Positions 4,531 to 9,106 of a DNA stretch of 9,106 bases are shown here, piece after piece. The stretch comes from an uncultured bacterium (GTDB lineage Bacteria; Armatimonadota; Zipacnadia; Zipacnadales; Zipacnadaceae). Position 1 is the stretch's first letter, and every line of letters starts with the position of its first letter. Where the stretch lies: assembly GCA_937928475.1 (NCBI GenBank), contig CALFVE010000144.1, positions 1-9,106 of the forward strand. Direction: 5' to 3'. The notes under the pieces were generated by a model that made no database searches, was not told the DNA's origin, and saw only the letters and a list, made by a program, of their open reading frames with translations. The position numbers were made by a program, and so were the translations under genes.

Positions 4531-6144
4531 ATGAGTGACGAGATCGAAAGAGAAATTGAGGCCGCCGAGACGGCGCCCTCCCAGGGCCTGGCGGGAGCCG
4601 CCGTGCTGATGATGGCTACCACCTTGCTCAGCGCCGTCACCGGGTTAATCCGCGCCAGCGCCCTGACCTGGCACTATGGAGCGACCGAGGACCTCAATGC
4701 CTATTTCCAGGCCTTTCGCATTCCCGATTTCGTTTACTTCCTGGTGGCCGGGGGAGCCATGCGCACCGGGTTTGTCCCTGTATTCTCGCAGTATCTGGCG
4801 CGCGGGGAACGGGAGCGGGCCTGGCGGACTTTCTCGGCCACTTTGTGGATCATGCTCCTAGTGGCTTCCACCGTAGTGGGGCTCGGTATTATCTTTGCCC
4901 GGCCCTTGACTTTGCTGGTGGCCGTAGGTTGGCGGGGGCCGGAGTATCGCCATCTGTACGACCTGACCGTCTACCTGATGCGGATTATGTTTCCCGCCGA
5001 GATCTTCATGTTGCTCGGCGGCTTACAAATGGGGGCGCTCAACGCTCAGAAGCATTTCCTGTGGCCGGCTCTGGGTCCGATCTTTTACAACCTTCTGATC
5101 ATTGCCGCGGCGCTGGTTTCTCCGCTGCTGTGGGGACTGCCCACCGTGGCCTTTGCGGTGCCTCTCTCGGCACTGTGTTGCAATGTGCTGCTGATGATCC
5201 CGGCGCTGCGCGCTCGCGGCGCCCGTTTACTGTGGCTGCTCGACTTTCGCGACGAGGGTTTCCTGCGCGTAGTTCGCCTGGCAGTGCCCGTCGTCTTCGG
5301 GCTGGCCATTGCCGAAGTGATCACGGTCATTACCAGTAACATGGCGACCTGGGTGGACCCGGCCAATGGTTCTACCGCCTTTGAGCTGGCCAATCGCCTC
5401 TGGAAGTTCCCCACTCGTTTCATCGGCGCCGGCATTGCCATCGCCGTCTTCGCCTACCTGGCGGACCGCTACGCACGGGAAGATCACGAGGGCTTTCGCC
5501 GGGACTTTTCCTTCGGCATGCGCAGCACGATGTTTCTCACCATCCCCCCTGCCCTCATCATGATTATCCTGCGGGAGCCGATTATCCGCCTGCTCTATCC
5601 CGGGTTGAGCGCCGAGCGCATTGTGGTCACCGCTGATGCGCTGCTTTGGTATAGCCTGGGCATCCTTCCGCTTTCCCTGGTCTACATTCTGGCGCGCGCT
5701 TTCTATGCTCGTCACGACACGGTGACCGCAGTCTGGGCCGGCGGGGTTTCGGTAGCGGTCTGTGTGGGATTAGCCTTTCCTCTGGGACGGGTGATGGGGG
5801 TAGGCGGCCTGGCGCTGGCCACCTCGCTGGGCAACTGCGCCAATGCGCTGCTGCTAGGCTGGCGCCTGCAGCGGCGAGTGGGGGGCCTAGACGGCAAGCG
5901 CATCCTGCAAAGCCTGCTGCGCCAGCTGCTCCCGGCGCTGGGCTTCGGCGTGGTCTGTTGGGGGAGCCTGCGCCTGCTCCAGTCCTATCTGGGGGTCACG
6001 GGGGCCGTGGCGAAACTGGTGAATGCCTTCGGGCCGATGTTGGCAGCAACGCTGGTCTTCTTGGCTCTGGCCTGGCTCTGTCGCGTAGAAGAACTGGTCT
6101 CAGCCCGCCGCCTGCTCACCCGCCGCTTCCGGCGGCGCCGCTGA
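4531..6144 (+). CDS. murJ: Lipid II flippase MurJ (MviN family)
   Basis: MurJ is an inner-membrane protein of the MOP exporter superfamily that flips the undecaprenyl-linked peptidoglycan precursor lipid II to the periplasmic face. The 537-residue product has the family's usual length and about 14 hydrophobic segments. The conserved N-terminal block is clear: TGLIRASAL at about 37-45, QAFRIPDFVYFLVAGGAMR at about 60-78 and GFVPVFSQYLARGERERAW at about 80-98. Arginines at 41 and 63 lie in the region where family members carry the charged cavity residues needed for flipping. An acidic stretch of about 17 residues precedes the first membrane helix, and the C-terminus is highly basic (RRLLTRRFRRRR), consistent with a cytoplasmic end. 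The ATG is not preceded by a Shine-Dalgarno sequence, but a TATAAT box lies 31 bases upstream. It is a single-gene unit, convergent with the metal transporter operon. Confidence 0.96.
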   Translation: MSDEIEREIEAAETAPSQGLAGAAVLMMATTLLSAVTGLIRASALTWHYGATEDLNAYFQAFRIPDFVYFLVAGGAMRTGFVPVFSQYLARGERERAWRTFSATLWIMLLVASTVVGLGIIFARPLTLLVAVGWRGPEYRHLYDLTVYLMRIMFPAEIFMLLGGLQMGALNAQKHFLWPALGPIFYNLLIIAAALVSPLLWGLPTVAFAVPLSALCCNVLLMIPALRARGARLLWLLDFRDEGFLRVVRLAVPVVFGLAIAEVITVITSNMATWVDPANGSTAFELANRLWKFPTRFIGAGIAIAVFAYLADRYAREDHEGFRRDFSFGMRSTMFLTIPPALIMIILREPIIRLLYPGLSAERIVVTADALLWYSLGILPLSLVYILARAFYARHDTVTAVWAGGVSVAVCVGLAFPLGRVMGVGGLALATSLGNCANALLLGWRLQRRVGGLDGKRILQSLLRQLLPALGFGVVCWGSLRLLQSYLGVTGAVAKLVNAFGPMLAATLVFLALAWLCRVEELVSARRLLTRRFRRRR

Positions 6145-6159
6145 CCGCCGGGGCGCCGA

Positions 6160-6176
6160 GCCGCCCGGTGAGCGGC
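6160..6176. other. Hairpin in the convergent murJ-cbiO gap
   Basis: gccgc (6160-6164) and gcggc (6172-6176) form a 5-bp stem with loop ccggtga in the 75-base gap between two convergent genes. A shared terminator would be expected here, but no U-run follows on either strand, so only the pairing is supported. Confidence 0.3.
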
Positions 6177-6219
6177 GGCCGGGCCGTGCCCCAGGCGCAG
6201 GCGTCTGGGGCGAACCAGG

Positions 6220-7077
6220 CTAGGCGGCGCGCACCGACCGGGGCAGTCGCAGGCCATGTGCCCGAAGCAGGGGCTCGTCACACAGCACCTGGCGGGCAGG
6301 CCCGCTCGCCACGATTTGCCCCCCGTCCATGAGCGCTACCCGTTCGCACAGGCCCCAAGCCAGGTCGAGGTCGTGGGTCGCAATGATCTTGGTCAGGGGG
6401 AGCGAAGAAAAGAGCCGGACGAAGTCTTCCCGCCCGGCCGGGTCAAGGCCGCCGGTGGGGTCGTCAAGCGCCAGCAGGCGACAGTCGAGCACTAGCACCG
6501 TGGCCAGGGCCACGCGCTTGCGTTGCCCCAGGCTCAAGTGTTGCGGGGGGCGGTCGGCGTATTCGAGCATGCCCACGGAGCGCAAAGCCGCCTCCGTGCG
6601 CTCGCGGGCCTCCGCTTCGCTCAGCCCCAGGTTGAGCGCCCCGAAGGCCACGTCATCGAAGACGGTGGGCATGAACAACTGGTCGCTCGGGTCCTCGAAA
6701 AGCAGGCCGACCAGCCGCCGCACCTCGCGCAGGCTGCCGTCGTTGACCACCCGACCGAAGACCTCGACAGTCCCTTCCCCGCGCAAGATGCCGTTCAGAT
6801 GCAGGAGCAGGGTGGACTTCCCGGCGCCGTTGGGACCGATAAGACCGAGGGTTTCCCCCGAGGCGACCTCGAGGTGCACTCCGCGCAGGGCCTCGCGCCC
6901 GTCAGGGTAGGAGTAGGTGAGGTTACGCACGCGCAGGGCAAGGCAAGAGGCGGATGGGAAGTGGCCAGCGGCAAGTGGAGAGGGCCGAGCGGAGACGGCA
7001 GGCCCTCCTCCCTCGGATAAGGGAGGCCCGGGGACCCGAATCCTTGCGCCCTCACCGCTCGGGGCGAACTCTTTCAT
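6220..7077 (-). CDS. cbiO: Co/Ni ECF transporter ATPase (CbiO/NikO type)
   Basis: This is the ATP-hydrolysing subunit of the energy-coupling-factor cobalt or nickel importer; it binds the cytoplasmic coupling helices of CbiQ. Visible motifs are Walker A GPNGAGKST (81-89), the Q-loop region LLFEDPSDQLFMPTV (125-139), signature LSLGQRKRVALA (181-192), Walker B with D-loop LLALDDPTGGLDP (201-213) and H-loop ATHDLDLA (233-240). Two positions are unusual: Glu128 stands where the Q-loop Gln is usual, and Asp206 where the catalytic Walker B Glu is usual. The ATG overlaps the cbiQ stop in an ATGA, favouring coupled translation from 7077. However, the ABC domain begins only at about residue 48. Residues 1-47 are low-complexity, made by repeats and a hairpin that look intergenic. 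A GTG at 6930 would give a conventional N-terminus but has no obvious ribosome-binding site. Confidence 0.93.
   Translation of the reverse strand: MKEFAPSGEGARIRVPGPPLSEGGGPAVSARPSPLAAGHFPSASCLALRVRNLTYSYPDGREALRGVHLEVASGETLGLIGPNGAGKSTLLLHLNGILRGEGTVEVFGRVVNDGSLREVRRLVGLLFEDPSDQLFMPTVFDDVAFGALNLGLSEAEARERTEAALRSVGMLEYADRPPQHLSLGQRKRVALATVLVLDCRLLALDDPTGGLDPAGREDFVRLFSSLPLTKIIATHDLDLAWGLCERVALMDGGQIVASGPARQVLCDEPLLRAHGLRLPRSVRAA
6945..7000. repeat. Eight-unit degenerate 7-base repeat in the cbiO N-terminal extension
   Basis: Read in 7-base steps the plus strand gives aagaggc, ggatggg, aagtggc, cagcggc, aagtgga, gagggcc, gagcgga and gacggca. Most units fit RAGNGGM. The array occupies codons about 27-45 of the cbiO reading frame. 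It shares aagaggcgg with the reverse complement of the array at the mntA end. The unit AAGTGGC looks like a spacer-type short repeat captured by a coding frame. Confidence 0.6.
7007..7026. repeat. Perfect 7-bp inverted repeat inside the cbiO extension
   Basis: cctccct (7007-7013) and agggagg (7020-7026) pair perfectly around the loop cggata, adjacent to the 7-base repeat array and about 50-70 bases inside the cbiO frame. Such a hairpin is more typical of a spacer than of an ABC protein gene. In the mRNA it could modulate cbiO translation relative to cbiQ. Confidence 0.5.
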
Positions 7078-7826
7078 ACCACCACCATCAGCGCCGCACC
7101 CGCAACTACCGCGGCTAGAGCCAGCGTGTCAGTTGGGCGCCACCGTCCCTGCGTGACCACCGGCAAGGTCCCGGTGAAGCCCCGCGCCGCCATGGCGTAG
7201 CCCACGCGCTCGGCCCGCTCGAAGCCGCGCAGAAACAGCGTGCCGATCATTGCTCCTGCCACCCGCGCCCGGCGGCCCAGGGACGGCGGCGTCCCGCGTG
7301 CGTCGCGGGCATGGGTCATCCGCTGCCCCTCCTCCGGGAGCACCGCCAGGTAGCGGACGGTGAGGGAAAGCACCGTGACCAGCAGGGCCGGCACCCGCAG
7401 TTGGCGGAGCGCGGAGAGCAGATGGTGCGGTGGAGTCACCTCCCCCAGCAGGCTAAGCGCCAGGAGGCAAACCAGGGCTTTCGCGATTACCGCTGCGAAG
7501 GCGAGCAGGCCTGCTTCCGTGACCGCCAGCGAGCCCCACTGGGCGACCGTCGGGCTTTCAGCGTGACGGAAAAACGGCAGAGAGGCCCCCGCCAACAGGA
7601 CAAAGGGGAGGGCTACCCCCAAACGCGCCAGCAAGCGGCGCAGAGGCAGGCCCGCGGCCACCCACAGCAGCAGCAGCGCCGCCGCCGGCCAGGCCAAACG
7701 CGCCAGCGCCGGTGCAGGGACGGCCAGGGCTGCCCCGATCAGCGTCAGGCAGCACAGCACCTTGGCTGCTGGGTGGAGGCGCTGCAAGCAGCCCCCGAGA
7801 GCAGTGGGGTCATTCGGTCCGCGCAT
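7074..7826 (-). CDS. cbiQ: Co/Ni ECF transporter membrane coupling protein (CbiQ)
   Basis: CbiQ is the T (transmembrane coupling) component that links the CbiO ATPases to the metal-binding CbiM. With the ATG at 7826 it has 250 residues, within the normal family range. It opens with the typical QRLHPAAKVL segment and has about five to six hydrophobic stretches. Two cytoplasmic coupling regions carry the Ala-Arg-Gly motifs that dock into the ATPases: HARDARG and GYAMAARGFTG. The frame stays open to an ATG at 7880, but that would overlap cbiN by 71 bases and add a Cys/Ser-rich start. The ATG at 7826, with GGTG just upstream and a 17-base overlap with cbiN, is more natural; two GTGs at 7832-7835 are also possible. 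Its TGA overlaps the cbiO ATG. Co versus Ni specificity cannot be read from this subunit. Confidence 0.93.
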   Translation of the reverse strand: MRGPNDPTALGGCLQRLHPAAKVLCCLTLIGAALAVPAPALARLAWPAAALLLLWVAAGLPLRRLLARLGVALPFVLLAGASLPFFRHAESPTVAQWGSLAVTEAGLLAFAAVIAKALVCLLALSLLGEVTPPHHLLSALRQLRVPALLVTVLSLTVRYLAVLPEEGQRMTHARDARGTPPSLGRRARVAGAMIGTLFLRGFERAERVGYAMAARGFTGTLPVVTQGRWRPTDTLALAAVVAGAALMVVV

Positions 7827-8121
7827 CCTCACCACGCCGCCGCGCGACCAACAACCGGACGAGGCCGTACAACACGGCAAAGACTACCAGCGTGCCCACC
7901 ACTCCCGCCGCGGTGGTGGCGAGTCGGGAATTGCCCACACCGGGCATCCCATAGTCTGGAATCGGCGAGGACACCAGCGGACCTATCTCAGCGCGGTGTG
8001 CAAACCCCAGCGTCTCCGCCACCTTCTCCAGACCATCGGGCCAAGAGGAGGCAAAGGGAGCCAGGACCGCCGCCACCCCCAGCGCAGCGAGAAGAATGCC
8101 CAGCCAGGCTGTGCGCTTCAT
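7810..8121 (-). CDS. cbiN: PDGLE-domain Co/Ni transport accessory protein (CbiN-like)
   Basis: This small membrane protein occupies the CbiN position of the importer. The 103 residues contain an N-terminal membrane helix (about 6-24), the name-giving segment SSWPDGLEKVAETLGF (25-40, PDGLE at 28-32), a SPIPDYGMPGV stretch at about 52-62, a second membrane helix at about 68-92 and a charged cytoplasmic tail. This two-helix topology with an extracytoplasmic PDGLE loop is typical. The ATG at 8121 overlaps the cbiM TGA (ATGA), and the gene end overlaps cbiQ, indicating a translationally coupled operon. The frame is open much further upstream, through cbiM, but that part is an out-of-frame shadow. 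PDGLE proteins occur in both cobalt and nickel systems, so the symbol is by position rather than proof of cobalt. Confidence 0.88.
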   Translation of the reverse strand: MKRTAWLGILLAALGVAAVLAPFASSWPDGLEKVAETLGFAHRAEIGPLVSSPIPDYGMPGVGNSRLATTAAGVVGTLVVFAVLYGLVRLLVARRRGEDARTE

Positions 8122-8768
8122 TCGGCCACCTCCGCGGGGCGGGGCACCGGCCACAGGTCTGGCCGCGCCGCCGCGATCACCGCCAGCGCGCCGGCGGTCA
8201 GCAGCGCCTCGCCTACCCCGATGAGCGCGTGGATGCCTAGCATGGCCGGAAATACCACTGCTGCCGCCGCCGTTCCGGACAAGACAAGTTCGGCGGCACA
8301 GAACAGCGCGGCCACCACTACCGTTGCCCAGGCTGCGACTACGGTCGGAAGGAACGGCCGCCCGCCGCTGGGCACGGCGCGCCCCAGGGCTCGGTAGACG
8401 GCCGCCGCCACCAGGGGTGCGACCACTGCCATGTTGAGCACATTCGCGCCCAGCGCCGACAGCCCGCCGTCCTGGAAAACGAAGCACTGCACTACCAGCA
8501 CGGCAGTCATCACCAGCATCGCCGCCCAGGGGCCAAGCAGGATGGTGACCAGCGCCGCGCCCAGCAGGTGCCCCGAGGTGCCGCCCGCCACGGGGAAGTT
8601 CACCATCTGTCCGGCAAAGACAAAGGCCCCCATCACACCCAGCAGGGGGGCTTTCTCCGGGGGCAGCGTCCGCCGCAGCCGCGCGCAGGCGTAGCCCACG
8701 GCGCCGGCGGCGACGGCCCCGCTGGCGACCGCCGTGGGCAGGTTCAGGAATCCGTCGGGTATGTGCAT
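8118..8768 (-). CDS. cbiM: Co/Ni ECF transporter metal-binding membrane protein (CbiM/NikM)
   Basis: CbiM is the substrate-specific (S) component that captures Co2+ or Ni2+. The 216-residue product starts MHIPDGFL, the conserved N-terminus whose Met1-His2 amino end binds the metal, so the ATG at 8768 is essentially fixed. It contains the hallmark FAGQMVNFPVAGGTSGHLLG at about 51-70, with His67, a known third ligand position in structurally studied NikM. It also has LLGPWAAMLVMT and the conserved FQDGGLSALGANVLNMA block. About six to seven hydrophobic helices are present. An AGGA ribosome-binding core sits 9 bases upstream, directly at the edge of a 7-base repeat array. It is the first gene of a four-gene operon. 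No cobalamin riboswitch fits into the 133-base upstream gap, and I see no NikR-like operator. The substrate is therefore left as cobalt or nickel. Confidence 0.95.
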   Translation of the reverse strand: MHIPDGFLNLPTAVASGAVAAGAVGYACARLRRTLPPEKAPLLGVMGAFVFAGQMVNFPVAGGTSGHLLGAALVTILLGPWAAMLVMTAVLVVQCFVFQDGGLSALGANVLNMAVVAPLVAAAVYRALGRAVPSGGRPFLPTVVAAWATVVVAALFCAAELVLSGTAAAAVVFPAMLGIHALIGVGEALLTAGALAVIAAARPDLWPVPRPAEVAE

Positions 8769-8781
8769 GGCGCCACGTCCT

Positions 8782-8895
8782 AAAGTCGGAAGTCGTAAGT
8801 CGAAGGTCGAAAGCGGGGGGGAGTGGCGCTTCCCAGGCTCTCGCTCTCGACTCTCGACCTCCGCCTCGCCACTTCCGACTTTCGACTCTCGACCT
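8782..8895. repeat. Opposed 7-base repeat arrays upstream of cbiM
   Basis: On the plus strand, 8786-8813 reads tcggaag, tcgtaag, tcgaagg, tcgaaag (TCGNARG in strict 7-base phase). From 8840 to 8895 the opposite orientation follows: ctcgctc, tcgactc, tcgacct, ccgcctc, gccactt, ccgactt, tcgactc, tcgacct. The arrays are facing, so aaagtcggaagt (8782-8793) and acttccgacttt (8871-8882) are perfect 12-bp inverted repeats. agtggcg/cgccact (8822-8828 and 8867-8873) nest inside. The 19-mers at 8847-8865 and 8882-8900 are direct repeats differing at one base. Confidence 0.85.
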
Positions 8896-8901
8896 CTGCC
8901 A

Positions 8902-9106
8902 TTACTTCACCGCATATCCCAGGTCCACGTACCACTGGTCCTCGTCCCCCGCGCCGCGGTTCCAGATGCGCCCGGCCATCAGGGAGAGGCGACTGGTTAT
9001 CTCCCAGGTCAAACCCAGAGACGCAGTTCCGGCCGGACCGCTCACGAAGTCACCGACCGCCGCCAGGCCGGGGGCCACAGGGAGTTCCCCGCCCAGCATG
9101 AGCCGG
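8902..9106 (-). CDS. C-terminal end of a probable outer-membrane beta-strand protein (5' part outside the window)
   Basis: Only the last 68 or so codons are visible; the frame remains open through the right edge and ends at TAA (8902-8904). The peptide shows alternating polar and hydrophobic residues in strand-turn-strand form: GTASLGLTWEITSRLSLMAGRIW, then a charged turn NRGAGDEDQ, then WYVDLGYAVK. This pattern is typical of the last hairpin of outer-membrane beta-barrel proteins, although the final residue is Lys rather than the usual aromatic. An internal ATG at 9099 is probably just a residue. The gene is on the same strand as cbiM, 133 bases upstream, with a repeat array between, so co-transcription is possible but unproven. 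No specific family is recognised. Confidence 0.6.
   Translation of the reverse strand, partial: RLMLGGELPVAPGLAAVGDFVSGPAGTASLGLTWEITSRLSLMAGRIWNRGAGDEDQWYVDLGYAVK

Noticed and set aside
3627..4538. Plus-strand open frame across mntA and the murJ upstream region
   Set aside because: It is antisense to mntA, then runs through a spacer and overlaps the murJ start, with no recognisable domain.
7311..8240. Long plus-strand open frame opposite cbiQ, cbiN and cbiM
   Set aside because: The composition is Arg/Gln/Pro-rich with no domain, and it is fully antisense to three recognisable transporter genes.
8122..8487. Upstream extension of the cbiN frame
   Set aside because: The extra 122 residues are an out-of-frame reading of cbiM. 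The PDGLE protein starts at the ATGA overlap at 8121.
8782..8895. CRISPR array
   Set aside because: The periodicity is 7 bases without unique spacers, and the units are on opposing strands.
8769..8901. Cobalamin riboswitch or NikR operator upstream of cbiM
   Set aside because: The gap is too short for a cobalamin riboswitch and is filled by 7-base repeats. No GTATGA/TCATAC dyad is present.

Overview
The window is a GC-rich bacterial chromosomal segment. Its genes are mostly housekeeping and transport genes, plus one small toxin-antitoxin pair. The incomplete beta-barrel-like C-terminus at the right edge and the separate lipid II flippase suggest an outer-membrane-bearing bacterium. The short intergenic repeats and lack of close resemblance to well-known genomes make me think of a less-studied phylum such as Armatimonadota or a neighbour. 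That placement is a low-confidence impression, not something the sequence proves.

Layout, left to right. (1) Positions 1-3038 hold the classic rpsO-pnp unit on the minus strand: a sigma70-like promoter (3010-3038), an mRNA leader with a hairpin around the ribosome-binding site, ribosomal protein S15 (GTG start), a roughly 415-base spacer full of potential hairpins, and polynucleotide phosphorylase, which runs off the left edge. (2) Positions 3117-4136, minus strand, hold a MntA-HepT (MNT-HEPN) module: a nucleotidyltransferase antitoxin followed by a HEPN ribonuclease toxin. The two are separated by 135 bases that contain a palindromic repeat. (3) Positions 4137-4530 are a divergent intergenic region with a TATAAT box facing murJ. 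(4) Positions 4531-6144, plus strand, encode MurJ, the lipid II flippase. (5) Positions 6220-8768, minus strand, convergent with murJ, hold a complete energy-coupling-factor Co/Ni importer in the order cbiM, PDGLE-type cbiN, cbiQ, cbiO. Each start overlaps the preceding stop, so translation is probably coupled. (6) Positions 8902-9106, minus strand, hold the C-terminal end of a probable outer-membrane beta-strand protein.

The least ordinary signal is not a gene. Three places (3709-3736, 6945-7000, 8786-8895) show degenerate tandem repeats in a strict 7-base phase with related units (YYGCCTC, RAGNGGC, TCGRRAG). Two of these lie inside coding ends, where they make the MntA C-terminal tail and a CbiO N-terminal extension. 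The third forms opposed arrays upstream of cbiM. A second class, short CAGGC-type palindromes, sits at 2429-2500 and 3612-3627. This looks like a family of heptameric short tandem repeats colonising spacers and gene ends.

Functionally, S15 and PNPase form a translation and RNA-turnover unit that is often autoregulated in bacteria. MntA and HepT form a self-contained toxin module. CbiM binds the metal, the PDGLE protein assists, CbiQ is the coupling membrane protein and CbiO is the ATPase. I found no strong evidence for a wholly new multi-gene system.
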